Shown: positions 30,620 to 39,493 of the stretch, one piece after another
Layout: the number at the start of each line of letters is the position of its first letter
Position numbering within the stretch: position 1 is the first letter of the stretch
Assembly (NCBI RefSeq): GCF_004328625.1
Contig: NZ_CP032229.1
Span: 1,426,001-1,490,000 of the forward strand
DNA length: 64,000 nt
Origin: Streptomyces seoulensis
GTDB taxonomy: Bacteria; Actinomycetota; Actinomycetes; Streptomycetales; Streptomycetaceae
Reading direction: 5' to 3'
Notes under the pieces: generated by a model
Database searches by the model: none
Seen by the model: only the letters and a program-made list of their open reading frames with translations
What the model was told of the DNA's origin: nothing
Position numbers and translations under genes: made by a program

Positions 30620-31276
30620 CTAGTTCTTCTTGGCGGACTTCTTCTCCTGGTCGTCGGAGATGACCGCCTCCGCGACCTGCTGCATCGACAGGCGGCGGTC
30701 CATCGAGGTCTTCTGGATCCAGCGGAACGCGGCGGGCTCGCTCAGGCCGTACTCGGTCTGCAGGATCGACTTCGCGCGGTCGACCAGCTTGCGGGTCTCC
30801 AGGCGCTGGCTGAGGTCGGCGACCTCCTGCTCCAGCTGCTTCAGCTCGGTGAAGCGGGAGACGGCCACCTCGATGGCCGGGACCACGTCGGTCTTGCTGA
30901 ACGGCTTCACGAGGTACGCCATCGCGCCGGCGTCGCGGGCGCGTTCCACGAGGTCGCGCTGCGAGAAGGCGGTGAGCATCAGGACCGGGGCGATGGACTC
31001 CTCGGCGATCTTCTCCGCCGCCGAGATGCCGTCCATCTTCGGCATCTTCACGTCCAGGATGACCAGGTCCGGCTTGTGCTCGCGGGCCAGTTCCACGGCC
31101 TGCTCGCCGTCCCCGGCCTCACCGACCACCGTGTAGCCTTCCTCCTCCAGCATCTCCTTGAGGTCGAGCCGGATCAGCGCCTCGTCCTCGGCGATGACGA
31201 CCCGGGTCGTCAGCGGGGGCACATGCGACTTGTCATCATCGGACACGTCTGCGGGCTGGGGCGACTCGGGGGTCAC
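30620..31276 (-). CDS. pdtaR: ANTAR-domain response regulator (transcription antiterminator)
   Basis: 218 residues. The receiver domain (about 24-145) has the acidic pair in VVIAEDEALIRLD, phospho-acceptor Asp in DLVILDVKMPKMDG, Thr in MLTAFSQ and Lys in YLVKPFSK. A coiled linker (FTELKQLEQEVADLSQRLET) leads to the ANTAR RNA-binding domain RKLVDRAKSILQTEYGLSEP, then AFRWIQKTSMDRRLSMQQVA. ANTAR proteins bind paired hexaloop hairpins to prevent termination. The partner kinase is not in this window. The Mycobacterium homologue PdtaR is the closest named match I recognise. Confidence 0.92.
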   Translation of the reverse strand: MTPESPQPADVSDDDKSHVPPLTTRVVIAEDEALIRLDLKEMLEEEGYTVVGEAGDGEQAVELAREHKPDLVILDVKMPKMDGISAAEKIAEESIAPVLMLTAFSQRDLVERARDAGAMAYLVKPFSKTDVVPAIEVAVSRFTELKQLEQEVADLSQRLETRKLVDRAKSILQTEYGLSEPAAFRWIQKTSMDRRLSMQQVAEAVISDDQEKKSAKKN

Positions 31277-31369
31277 GGGGCTCTCCGTTCAGGCAGGGGC
31301 ACTGCTGACAAGAGCCTACCTAGCTGCGCTTCTCAACGCGGACCCGGTACACTCCTGCAAGGTTGTCGA

Positions 31370-31453
31370 GCCGGGTTGGCGCAACTGGTTGACGCGGAGG
31401 TCTCAAACACCTCTGTCCGAAAGGACGTGTGGGTTCGAATCCCATACCCGGCA
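31370..31453 (+). tRNA. tRNA-Leu (anticodon CAA)
   Basis: An 84-nt class II tRNA. The acceptor arms GCCGGGT and ACCCGGC have discriminator A at 31453. The anticodon stem GAGGT/ACCTC encloses the loop CTCAAAC with anticodon CAA at 31404-31406. The variable arm is GTCCGAAAGGAC and the T-loop is GGTTCGAATCC. The 3' CCA is not encoded. It reads UUG codons. A TACACT at 31348-31353 is a plausible -10 element; the -35 is weak. Confidence 0.97.
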
Positions 31454-31459
31454 CAGACA

Positions 31460-31495
31460 AGCGGAGGATCACGTTCTCGTGGTCTTCCGCTTTTT
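31460..31495 (+). terminator. Intrinsic terminator of the tRNA-Leu gene
   Basis: A 14-bp stem, AGCGGAGGATCACG with CGTGGTCTTCCGCT (two G-U pairs) around a TTCT loop, is followed directly by TTTT. It is one of the few classical U-tract terminators in this window. It starts 6 nt after the tRNA. Confidence 0.92.
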
Positions 31496-31516
31496 GCTGT
31501 TCGGAGGCCCTGTCGA

Positions 31517-32314
31517 GTGACGCAGGGTAGTTCCATGGCGTCGCACGCACCTTCGAAACGTACGGAGGCACTCACCCTCCTCAGAGCCGGTGTTCCTAAC
31601 CGTGAGGTCGCCGAGCAGCTCGGGGTGCCGCGTGGAACCGTCGGCTGGTGGCGCAGCGAAGACCGCAGGGCGCGCGGCGAGGAGTACCGGCGGCCGACCG
31701 ACTGCCCCCGGTGCACGGAGCACGCCGTGGACCGGACCGCGTACTCGTACCTGCTGGGCCTCTACCTCGGCGACGGGCACATCGTCTCCAAGCCCGGTCA
31801 GCACCATCTCTCGGTGTACTGCGACGCCCGGTACACCGGCCTGGTCGCAGCCGCCGAGGACGCCATGCGGGCCGTACTGCCGTCCACCGCCACCGGGCGG
31901 CGCAGCCGGAACGGCTGCGTGGAGGTGAAGTCGTACACCCGGCACTGGACGTGTCTCTTCCCCCAGCACGGGCCCGGCCCCAAGCACGAGCGCCGGATCG
32001 CGCTGGAGCTCTGGCAGCGGGAGATCGTCGACGCCCGCCCGTGGGAGTTCGTCCGGGGCCTGATCCACTCCGACGGCTGCCGGATCACCAACTGGACGAC
32101 CCGCAGCGTGGGCGGGGAGCGCAGACGGTACGAGTATCCGCGCTACCTCTTCACCAACAAGTCCGACGACGTCAGGGCCCTCTTCACCGGTGCGCTGGAC
32201 GCCCTGGGCATCACCTGGACGGTGCTGAACCGCGACGGGAAGCCGTACAACATCTCCGTCGCCCGCAAAGCCTCCGTAGCCCTCATGGACCTCCACGTCG
32301 GTGCGAAGTACTGA
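31517..32314 (+). CDS. HTH plus double-LAGLIDADG protein (homing-endonuclease-like or WhiA-like regulator)
   Basis: 265 residues. A small helix-turn-helix leads: ALTLLRAGVPNREVAEQLGV followed by PRGTVGWWRSEDRRA (about 15-50). A CPRC-type motif (DCPRCTEHA) follows, then two LAGLIDADG helices: YSYLLGLYLGDGHI near residue 87 and WEFVRGLIHSDGCRI near 182, both keeping the terminal acidic residue. LAGLIDADG helices pair to form an endonuclease or, as in WhiA, a DNA-binding core. The GTG at 31517 has GGAGG 9 bp upstream; an ATG at 31535 is the alternative. The first codons (AAA, CGT, AGA, GTT, CCT) are less GC-biased than the neighbours. It lies directly behind the tRNA-Leu terminator. Confidence 0.82.
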   Translation: MTQGSSMASHAPSKRTEALTLLRAGVPNREVAEQLGVPRGTVGWWRSEDRRARGEEYRRPTDCPRCTEHAVDRTAYSYLLGLYLGDGHIVSKPGQHHLSVYCDARYTGLVAAAEDAMRAVLPSTATGRRSRNGCVEVKSYTRHWTCLFPQHGPGPKHERRIALELWQREIVDARPWEFVRGLIHSDGCRITNWTTRSVGGERRRYEYPRYLFTNKSDDVRALFTGALDALGITWTVLNRDGKPYNISVARKASVALMDLHVGAKY

Positions 32315-32317
32315 CCC

Positions 32318-33754
32318 CTACTTCGGGCTGTCGTCCTCGGCGATGTGGTGGACGCGGACCAGGTTGGTGGTGCCGGGTTCGCCGGGTGGGGAGCCGGCGG
32401 TGATGACGACGGTGTCGCCCTTTTTGCAGCGGGCGTGGCGAAGGAGCAGCTCGTCGACCTGGTCGACCATCGCGTCGGTGGAGTCGACGTGGGGGCCGAG
32501 GAAGGTCTCCACGCCCCAGGTGAGGCTGAGCTGGGAGCGGGTGGCGGGGTCGGGGGTGAAGGCGAGGACGGGGATGGGTGAGCGGTAGCGGGAGAGGCGG
32601 CGGGCGGTGTCGCCGGACTGGGTGAAGGCGACGAGGAAGCGGGCCCCGAGGAAGTCCCCCATCTCGGCGGCGGCCCGCGCGACGGCACCCCCCTGGGTGC
32701 GCGGCTTGTTCCGCTCGGTCAGCGGCGGCAGCCCCTTCGCCAGCATCTCCTCCTCCGCGGCGGCGACGATCTTCGCCATGGTGCACACGGTCTCGACGGC
32801 GTAGTGCCCCACGCTGGTCTCGGCGGACAGCATCACCGCGTCCGCCCCGTCGAGGACCGCGTTGGCCACGTCGGAGGCTTCGGCGCGGGTCGGCCGGGCG
32901 CTGTCGATCATCGACTCCAGCATCTGGGTGGCGACGATGACCGGCTTGGCGTTGCGTTTGGCGAGCTTGACCGCGCGCTTCTGCACGATCGGCACCTGCT
33001 CCAGCGGCATCTCCACGCCGAGGTCGCCCCGGGCGACCATGAGCCCGTCGAAGGCGGCGACGACGTCCTCGATGTTCTCCACGGCCTGCGGCTTCTCCAG
33101 CTTGGCGATGACGGGCAGCCGGCGTCCCTCCTCCGCCATGATCCGGTGCACCTCGGCGGCGTCGCGCCCGCTGCGCACGAAGGAGAGGGCGACGACGTCG
33201 AAGCCGGTGCGCAGCGCCCAGCGCAGGTCGTCCTGGTCCTTTTTGGAGAGGGCCGGGACGGAGACGGCGACCCCGGGGAGGTTGATCCCCTTGTGGTCGG
33301 AGATCACGCCGCCCTCCACCACCCGGGTGCGCACCCGGGGCCCGTCGACGCCGGTGACCTCCAGGCAGACCCGCCCGTCGTCGACGAGGACGCGCTCACC
33401 GGGCCGGACGTCCTCCGCGAGGCCGGCGTAGGTGGTGCCGCACCGGTGCCGGTCGCCGTGGACGCCCTCCTCGACGGTGATGGTGAAGGTGTCGTCGCGT
33501 TCGAGGAGTACGGGCCCTTCGGCGAAGGTACCGAGCCGGATCTTCGGACCTTGAAGATCGGCGAGGATTCCGACGCTGCGGCCGGTCTCGTCGGCAGCCT
33601 GGCGAACGCGCTGGTAACGCGCCTCGTGTTCGGCATGGGTGCCGTGGCTGAGGTTGAACCGGGCTACGTCCATTCCGGCCTCGACCAGTGCCTTGATCTG
33701 GTCGTACGAGTCGGTGGCGGGCCCCAGGGTGCAGACGATCTTTGCTCGGCGCAT
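32318..33754 (-). CDS. pyk: Pyruvate kinase
   Basis: 478 residues. It converts PEP and ADP to pyruvate and ATP. Substrate and metal motifs: VARFNLSHG, VIAKLEKPQAVENIEDVV with the catalytic Lys, GLMVARGDLGVEM, and TQMLESMIDSARPTRAEASD followed by VANAVLDGADAVMLSAETS. The C-terminal allosteric domain is present. The gene is convergent with the LAGLIDADG gene (stops 3 bp apart). Confidence 0.97.
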   Translation of the reverse strand: MRRAKIVCTLGPATDSYDQIKALVEAGMDVARFNLSHGTHAEHEARYQRVRQAADETGRSVGILADLQGPKIRLGTFAEGPVLLERDDTFTITVEEGVHGDRHRCGTTYAGLAEDVRPGERVLVDDGRVCLEVTGVDGPRVRTRVVEGGVISDHKGINLPGVAVSVPALSKKDQDDLRWALRTGFDVVALSFVRSGRDAAEVHRIMAEEGRRLPVIAKLEKPQAVENIEDVVAAFDGLMVARGDLGVEMPLEQVPIVQKRAVKLAKRNAKPVIVATQMLESMIDSARPTRAEASDVANAVLDGADAVMLSAETSVGHYAVETVCTMAKIVAAAEEEMLAKGLPPLTERNKPRTQGGAVARAAAEMGDFLGARFLVAFTQSGDTARRLSRYRSPIPVLAFTPDPATRSQLSLTWGVETFLGPHVDSTDAMVDQVDELLLRHARCKKGDTVVITAGSPPGEPGTTNLVRVHHIAEDDSPK

Positions 33755-33912
33755 GGGTCGAGCCTATGGCTTACCGACGGGTAGAGAATTCGGGCTCCAT
33801 GGCCGCTCAACGACCTTTGGGGAAAGGCTTATTGACAAGTGTTGAATTGTGCGATGAGCCGCTCCTATGAGCGATGTTCTTCGCGCGCTATCTCTTTGCG
33901 GCGAAGGTTTGG
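33755..33912 (-). promoter_or_regulatory. pyk upstream region, AT-rich for this genome
   Basis: 158 bp between pyk and the SIMPL gene, with an unusually AT-rich stretch around 33827-33860. It contains a short hairpin, CGCTC-CTAT-GAGCG (33860-33873), flanked by direct GCGATG repeats. It must contain the pyk promoter; I cannot assign -35/-10 with confidence. Confidence 0.4.
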
Positions 33913-34596
33913 CTAAAGCCGCGGCGGCACCAGTGTGAAACGCGCGGTGACCTGCGCGGAGACCCACAACTGTGCGGGCTGGAGATCGAACGGCTCGGCG
34001 GATTCCGCCGCGTCGGCCCGGCGGGCGGAGCGGCCGAAGGCGGAGACGTTGCGCGGCCGGTCGGCACCGGTGTCGGCGAGTTCGGTCAGCGCGGCGAGGG
34101 AGGTGCCGAGCGCGTCGGCGTATTCGCGGGCCCGCTGGAGGGCGTCGGCGACGGCACGCCGGCGGGCCTCGGCGTGGGCCGGCGAGTCGGGGCGCAGCGA
34201 CCACGAGGGCCCGTCCAGCTCGGTCAGCTCCAACTCGGCCAGCTGTGCGGTGAGTTCGCCGAGGGCGGCGAAGTCGGTGATCTCGGCGTCGATGCGGACG
34301 ATCCCCTGGTGGCTGCGCACCCGCTCGCCCCGCCCGCGTTCGCTGAGTTCGGGGGTGACGCCGAGGGTGCCGGTGGTGAGGCCGGGCACGGCGTCGCCGT
34401 AGGACTTGAGGACGTCGAGGGCGGCGGTGTTGCGGCGGGCCAGGTCGTCGAGGGTGGCGCGGCGGTCGCGGCCGCGTGCGGTGACGGTGACGCCGATGCG
34501 GGCGATCTCGGCCTCGGTCTGGAACTCGGCCTCGCCCCGGACGGCGAGGAGCGGGGCGTCGGCGGTGCCGTACGCGGGGTTCGCCTCAGGGGTCAT
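33913..34596 (-). CDS. SIMPL-domain protein (DUF541)
   Basis: 227 residues from MTPEANPAYG; a start 20 codons earlier is also open. The fold LLAVRGEAEFQTEAEIARIG, with ALDVLKSYGDAVPGLTTGTL, RIDAEITDFAALGELTAQLA and ARRRAVADALQRAREYADAL, matches the SIMPL/DUF541 family (BP26/OMP28-like). There is no obvious signal peptide, so a cytoplasmic location is likely. The function is not established. Confidence 0.82.
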   Translation of the reverse strand: MTPEANPAYGTADAPLLAVRGEAEFQTEAEIARIGVTVTARGRDRRATLDDLARRNTAALDVLKSYGDAVPGLTTGTLGVTPELSERGRGERVRSHQGIVRIDAEITDFAALGELTAQLAELELTELDGPSWSLRPDSPAHAEARRRAVADALQRAREYADALGTSLAALTELADTGADRPRNVSAFGRSARRADAAESAEPFDLQPAQLWVSAQVTARFTLVPPRL

Positions 34597-34746
34597 ACGT
34601 CCCACTGTGTCATGTGTCCGGCGTGCGGGCGGGGGGAGTTGACGGAAATCGGTCACCGGATCGCAACCTGGGGGGTCTGTTGCGACCTGTCATGGTCGGG
34701 CCACAATCTACGCGCGTTGTCGACCCCTTGCCGAGGAGACCGAGAG

Positions 34747-36558
34747 ATGCCGTTCGACCGCCGGAAGTTCCTGAAGCAGTCCGCCGTCACCGGGGCGGGC
34801 GTGGCGATCGCGGGCGGGGCGGGAGCCCCGGCGGCCCAGGCTGCCGGTGCCGTCACGGCGCGCCACGGGCACCACGAGAAGCGGTACTCGCTGACCGTGA
34901 TGGGCACCACCGACCTGCACGGTCACGTCTTCAACTGGGACTACTTCAAGAACGCGGACTACACCGACGCGGCGGGCAACGCCCAGGGCCTGGCCCGGAT
35001 CTCGACGCTGGTGAACCAGGTCCGCAAGGAGAAGGGCCGCCGCAACACCCTGCTGCTGGACGCGGGCGACACCATCCAGGGCACCCCGCTGACCTACTAC
35101 TACGCCAAGGTGGACCCGATCACCGCCAAGGGCGGCCCGGTGCACCCGATGGCGAAGGCGATGAACGCGATCGGGTACGACGCGGCGGCGCTGGGCAACC
35201 ACGAGTTCAACTACGGCATCGAGACGCTGCGCCGCTTCGAGCACCAGCTCGACTTCCCGCTGCTGGGCGCCAACGCGGTGGACGCCAAGACGCTGAAGCC
35301 GGCGTTCGCGCCGTACTACATGAAGCGGTTCCATGTGCCGGGCGCGCCGCCGGTGAAGGTCGCGGTGCTGGGTCTGACCAACCCCGGCATCGCCATCTGG
35401 GACAAGGCGCTGGTGCAGGGCAAGCTGGCCTTCGAGGGTCTTGAGGAGCAGGCCGCGAAGTGGGTGCCGAAGCTCAGGTCGATGGGCGCGGACATCGTGG
35501 TGGTCTCGGCGCACTCGGGCACCTCGGGCACGTCGTCCTACGGTGACCAGGTGCCGTACGTGGAGAACGCGGCGGCGAACGTGGCGCGGCTGGTGCCGGG
35601 GATCGACGCGATCCTGGTCGGGCACGCGCACCTGGAGATCCCGGAGCTGCGGGTCGTCAACGAGAAGTCGGGGAAGACGGTCGTGCTGTCGGAGCCGCTG
35701 TGCTTCGCGGAGCGGCTGACCCTGTTCGACTTCGAGCTGGTCTTCAGCCGGGGCCGCTGGCAGGTGGAGTCGGTGAAGGCGTCCCTGAAGGACTCCCGGA
35801 CCGTGGCGGACGACCCGACGATCACCAAGCTGCTCTCCAAGGAGCACGCGAAGGTGGTGGCGTACGTCAACCAGGTGGTGGGCCGGGCGACCGAGACGCT
35901 GACCACGGTGGAGGCGCGATACAAGGACGCCCCGATCATCGACCTGATCACCAAGGTGCAGGAGGACGTGGTCAAGGCGGCGCTCGTGGGCACCGAGTAC
36001 GCCTCGCTGCCGGTGCTGGCCCAGGCGTCGCCGTTCTCCCGGACGAGCGAGATCCCGGCGGGCGACGTCACCATCCGGGACCTGTCGGGGCTGTACGTGT
36101 ACGACAACACGCTGGTGGCGAAGCTGCTGACGGGCGCGCAGGTGCGGGCGTACCTGGAGTACTCCGCGCAGTACTACGTGCAGACGGCGCCGGGCGCGCC
36201 GGTGGACGTGGACAAGCTGACGAACGCGGCCGACCGCCCCGACTACAACTACGACTACGTGTCGGGGCTGACGTACGACATCGACATCGCGCAGCCCGCC
36301 GGGTCGCGGATCAAGAACCTCTCCTTCGGCGGGGCTCCGCTGGACGACGCGGCCCAGTTCGTGCTGGCGGTGAACAACTACCGGGCCAACGGCGGCGGCG
36401 CGTTCCCGTATGTCGCGGCGGCGAAGGAGCTGTGGTCGGAGTCGACGGAGATCCGGACCCGGATCGCGGAGTGGGTGACCGCGAAGGGTGTGCTGGACCC
36501 GAAGGACTTCGCTTCGGTGGACTGGAAGCTGACGCGGAACGGCACGCCGGTGTTCTAG
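34747..36558 (+). CDS. Tat-exported bifunctional metallophosphatase/5'-nucleotidase
   Basis: 603 residues. A twin-arginine signal RRKFLKQ lies at residues 5-11, followed by a hydrophobic AVTGAGVAIAGGAGAPAAQA stretch. The calcineurin-like domain has VMGTTDLHGHVFNWD, LLLDAGDTIQGTP, AALGNHEFNYG and ILVGHAHLEI (metal ligands). The C-terminal 5'-nucleotidase domain includes YVYDNTLVAKLLTGAQVRAY. It is expected to dephosphorylate nucleotides or cyclic 2',3'-nucleotides outside the cell. The ATG follows GAGGAG. It shares a CTAG stop palindrome with the convergent monooxygenase gene. Confidence 0.93.
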   Translation: MPFDRRKFLKQSAVTGAGVAIAGGAGAPAAQAAGAVTARHGHHEKRYSLTVMGTTDLHGHVFNWDYFKNADYTDAAGNAQGLARISTLVNQVRKEKGRRNTLLLDAGDTIQGTPLTYYYAKVDPITAKGGPVHPMAKAMNAIGYDAAALGNHEFNYGIETLRRFEHQLDFPLLGANAVDAKTLKPAFAPYYMKRFHVPGAPPVKVAVLGLTNPGIAIWDKALVQGKLAFEGLEEQAAKWVPKLRSMGADIVVVSAHSGTSGTSSYGDQVPYVENAAANVARLVPGIDAILVGHAHLEIPELRVVNEKSGKTVVLSEPLCFAERLTLFDFELVFSRGRWQVESVKASLKDSRTVADDPTITKLLSKEHAKVVAYVNQVVGRATETLTTVEARYKDAPIIDLITKVQEDVVKAALVGTEYASLPVLAQASPFSRTSEIPAGDVTIRDLSGLYVYDNTLVAKLLTGAQVRAYLEYSAQYYVQTAPGAPVDVDKLTNAADRPDYNYDYVSGLTYDIDIAQPAGSRIKNLSFGGAPLDDAAQFVLAVNNYRANGGGAFPYVAAAKELWSESTEIRTRIAEWVTAKGVLDPKDFASVDWKLTRNGTPVF

Positions 36559-37988
36559 TACGCCGGTCCGGGTGAGGCCCCGGTGACGGTGCGGGCCGGT
36601 CCGGTCGCGCCGTCACCGGGGCTTCGGCGTTGCGGGTGCAGGCCGAAGGTGGTGAAGGCGGTGCGGGCGGGGAGCGGGTACTGCTCCTTGCCGGTCAGGG
36701 AGTTGAGGATGGTGGCGCTGCGCCAGGCGGCGAGGCCGAGGTCGGGGGCGCCGACGCCGTGGGTGTGGAGTTCGGCGTTCTGGACGTGGACGCGGCCGCT
36801 GACGGCGGGGTCGAGGACGAGCCGGAACTCGTCGTCGATCAGGGGGCGTCCGGCGCTGTCGCGGCGCAGGTGGGGGCCGAGTCCGGCGAGGAGGCCGTCC
36901 AGGGGGCGCATGCGGTAGCCGGTGGCGAGGACGACGGCGTCGGTGGCGAGGCGGACGCGGCTGCCCTGGTCGAGGTGTTCGAGGTGGAGTTCGACCTGTC
37001 CGGTGCCGAGGCGTCCCGCGGTGCGGACCTGGACGCCGGGGGTGAGGACGGCGTCGGGCCAGCCGCCGTGGAGGGTGCGCCGGTACAGCTCGTCGTGGAT
37101 GGCGGCGAGGGTGCCGGCGTCGACGCCCTTGTGGAGCTGCCACTGCGCGGCGACGAGCCGGTCGCGGACGGGTTCGGCGAGGGCGTGGAAGTAGCGGGTG
37201 TGGTCGGGGGTGAAGTGCTCCAGGCCGAGCTTGGAGTACTCCATGGGCGCGAAGGCGGCGGTACGGCCGATCCAGTGCAGCTGTTCGCGTCCGGCGGGGC
37301 GGTGGCGGAGCAGGTCGAGGAAGACCTCGGCGCCGGACTGGCCGGAGCCGATGACGGTGACGTGTCCGGCGGTGAGCAGCGTCTCGCGGTGGGCGAGGTA
37401 GTCGGCGGCGTGCAGGACGGGGACACCGGGGGCGGCGGCGAGGGGGCGCAGCGGTTCGGGGACGTGGGGTGCGCTGCCGATGCCGATGACGATGTTCCGG
37501 GTGCGGGTGCGGCCGAGGGCCTCGGCGTGGCCGTCGGCGTCGAGCCGGGTGAAGTCGACCTCGAACACGTCGCGTTCGGGGTTCCAGCGGACGGCGTCGG
37601 CGTGGTGGCGGAAGCGGAGTCCGGGGAGCTGGCCGGCGACCCAGCGGCAGTAGGCGTCGTACTCGGCGCGCTGGATGTGGAAGTGCTCGGCGAAGTAGAA
37701 GGGGAAGAGCCTCTCGCGGGTGCGGAGCCAGTTGAGGAAGCTCCAGGGGCTGGTGGGGTCGGCGAGGGTCACCAGGTCGGCGAGGAAGGGGACTTGGAGG
37801 GTGGCGCCGTCGATGAGGAGGCCGGGGTGCCAGTCGAAGCCGGGGCGCTGTTCGTAGAAGACGGCGTCGAGTTCGGCGAGGGGGGCGGCGAGGGCGGCCA
37901 GGGAGAGGTTGCAGGGGCCGATGCCGATGCCGACGAGGTCGCGGGGGGACTCGGGCTCCTGGCCTGCGGGGTGGGGCGGGTGGCTCAT
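36555..37988 (-). CDS. Lysine/ornithine/diamine N-monooxygenase (SidA/IucD/DesB family)
   Basis: 477 residues. The FAD motif GIGIGPCNLSLAALAAPL is at about 20-37, the NADPH motif VTVIGSGQSGAEVFLDLL near 215, and the family-specific ATGYRMRPLDGLL near 355. These flavoenzymes hydroxylate the terminal amine of lysine, ornithine or cadaverine in hydroxamate siderophore synthesis. The ATG overlaps the decarboxylase stop by 4 bp, implying coupled translation. The C-terminus is extended and Pro/Gly-rich. The substrate is probably the amine made by the upstream decarboxylase, but this is inference. Confidence 0.9.
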   Translation of the reverse strand: MSHPPHPAGQEPESPRDLVGIGIGPCNLSLAALAAPLAELDAVFYEQRPGFDWHPGLLIDGATLQVPFLADLVTLADPTSPWSFLNWLRTRERLFPFYFAEHFHIQRAEYDAYCRWVAGQLPGLRFRHHADAVRWNPERDVFEVDFTRLDADGHAEALGRTRTRNIVIGIGSAPHVPEPLRPLAAAPGVPVLHAADYLAHRETLLTAGHVTVIGSGQSGAEVFLDLLRHRPAGREQLHWIGRTAAFAPMEYSKLGLEHFTPDHTRYFHALAEPVRDRLVAAQWQLHKGVDAGTLAAIHDELYRRTLHGGWPDAVLTPGVQVRTAGRLGTGQVELHLEHLDQGSRVRLATDAVVLATGYRMRPLDGLLAGLGPHLRRDSAGRPLIDDEFRLVLDPAVSGRVHVQNAELHTHGVGAPDLGLAAWRSATILNSLTGKEQYPLPARTAFTTFGLHPQRRSPGDGATGPARTVTGASPGPAY

Positions 37989-39343
37989 GCGGGGGTGTGT
38001 CCTTCGGCGAGTTTCAGCAGGTGGGCCAGGTCGTCGGGCCCGGTGTGGGGGTTGAGGAGGGTGGCCTTGAGCCAGAGGCGGCCGTCGGCGCGGGCCCGGC
38101 CGAGGACGGCGCGGCCCTCGTGCAGCAGGGTGCGGCGGACGGCGGCCACGGCGTCGTCGCTCGCGTGGGCGGGCCGGAACAGCACGGTGGCGAGGGTGGG
38201 CCGGTCGTACAGTTCGAGGCCGGGGTGTGCCTCGACGCGGTCGGCGAAGTCCCGCGCAAGGGTGAGGACTTGGTCGATGAGGTCGGCGAGGCCGGTGCGG
38301 CCGAGGGTGCGCAGGGTGACCGCGGCCTTGAGGACGTCGGGTCTGCGGGTGGTGCGGGTGGAGCGGCCGAGGAGGTCGGGGAGGCCGGCCTCGGTGTCGT
38401 CGCCCGCGTTGAGGTAGTCGGCGCGCTGGTGGAGGGCGTCGAGTCCGGCGGCGTCGGCGACGGCGAGGAAGCCGGTGGCGACGGGCTGCCAGCCGAGTTT
38501 GTGCAGGTCGAGGGCGACGGTGTCGGCGGCGTCGAGTCCGGTGAGCAGGGCGCGGTGGCGGTCGCTGAGGGCGAGGGCGCCGCCGTAGGCCGCGTCGATG
38601 TGCAGCCGGACGCGGTGGGCGGCGCAGCGGGCGGCGATCTCGGGGAGCGGGTCGATCAGCCCGGCGTCGGTGGTGCCCGCGGTGGCGGCGACGAGGAGGG
38701 GGCCGGTCAGCTCGGTGAGCGCGGCGTCCAGCGCGGCGGGGTCCAGGGTGCCGTTGGGGGCGGGGAGGACGACGGGGTCGGGCAGGCCGAGCAGCCAGGC
38801 GGCGCGGGGCAGGGAGTGGTGGGCGGCGGCCGAGCAGACCAGGCGGAGGTTCGCGCCGTGGGCCTCGCGGGCGAGCAGCAGGGCGAGCTGGTTGGCCTCG
38901 GTGCCGCCGGTGGTGACGACGGCGTCGGCGAGGCCGATGCGGGCGGCCAGCGCGGCGGTGACGCGGGCTTCCAGGGCGGAGGCGGCGGGTGCCTGGTCCC
39001 AGGAGTCCAGCGAGGGGTTGAGCGCGCTGACGGCCAGGTCGGCGGCGGTGGCGACGGCGAGCGGCGGGCAGTGCAGGTGAGCGGCGCAGAGCGGGTCGGC
39101 GGGGTCGGCGGCGCCCGCGGCGAGGGCGTGCGTGAGGTCGCGCAGGGCGTCGGGGTCGCCGTGTTCGGGGAGCACGTCGCCGAGGACGTCGGTGACGCGG
39201 GCGGCGACGGCGTCGGGGCCCCCTGCCGGCAGCGGGCCGCCGCGGGCGGCGGCACCGGTGGTGAGGGCGCCGAGGACGGTGTCCAGGAGCGGGCGCAGGG
39301 CGTCCGGGCCGTGGGGTCCTGAGGCGAGGGGCGGGGTGCTCAT
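37985..39343 (-). CDS. Group II PLP-dependent decarboxylase (diamine-forming, DesA-like)
   Basis: 452 residues. The PLP-binding Lys is in VALDLHKLGWQPVATG (about 295), preceded by the Asp in LHIDAAYGGALALS; VTTGGTEANQLALLLAREAH and VAATAGTTDAGLIDPLPEIA are other active-site motifs of the glutamate/diaminobutyrate/lysine decarboxylase family. NPSLDSWDQAPAASALEARV is typical of the siderophore-linked branch. The start ATG at 39343 follows GGAGAG. It forms a two-gene operon with the N-monooxygenase. No iron-box palindrome is evident in the 150-bp divergent promoter region. Confidence 0.88.
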   Translation of the reverse strand: MSTPPLASGPHGPDALRPLLDTVLGALTTGAAARGGPLPAGGPDAVAARVTDVLGDVLPEHGDPDALRDLTHALAAGAADPADPLCAAHLHCPPLAVATAADLAVSALNPSLDSWDQAPAASALEARVTAALAARIGLADAVVTTGGTEANQLALLLAREAHGANLRLVCSAAAHHSLPRAAWLLGLPDPVVLPAPNGTLDPAALDAALTELTGPLLVAATAGTTDAGLIDPLPEIAARCAAHRVRLHIDAAYGGALALSDRHRALLTGLDAADTVALDLHKLGWQPVATGFLAVADAAGLDALHQRADYLNAGDDTEAGLPDLLGRSTRTTRRPDVLKAAVTLRTLGRTGLADLIDQVLTLARDFADRVEAHPGLELYDRPTLATVLFRPAHASDDAVAAVRRTLLHEGRAVLGRARADGRLWLKATLLNPHTGPDDLAHLLKLAEGHTPA

Positions 39344-39493
39344 GGGCTCTCCTGCGGGGCGGGGACACACGCCGGCCCTCAGGTTCGGGAGCCGGGTGTC
39401 CGCGCTGCACAACGAGCGGGAGCGGGAAATGGGTACTGCCGTACGGGGAAAACGCGTTGGAACGGCGTGCCCGGACGGCACTACGGTCGCCGG

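Noticed and set aside
33832..33860. TTGACA-like -35 element on the plus strand
   Set aside because: No matching -10 at 16-18 bp and no plus-strand gene follows; the nearby genes are on the minus strand.
37989..39410. N-terminal extension of the N-monooxygenase frame
   Set aside because: It runs out of frame through the decarboxylase gene and gives Pro/Arg-rich nonsense; the ATG at 37988 overlaps the decarboxylase stop as expected for a coupled pair.
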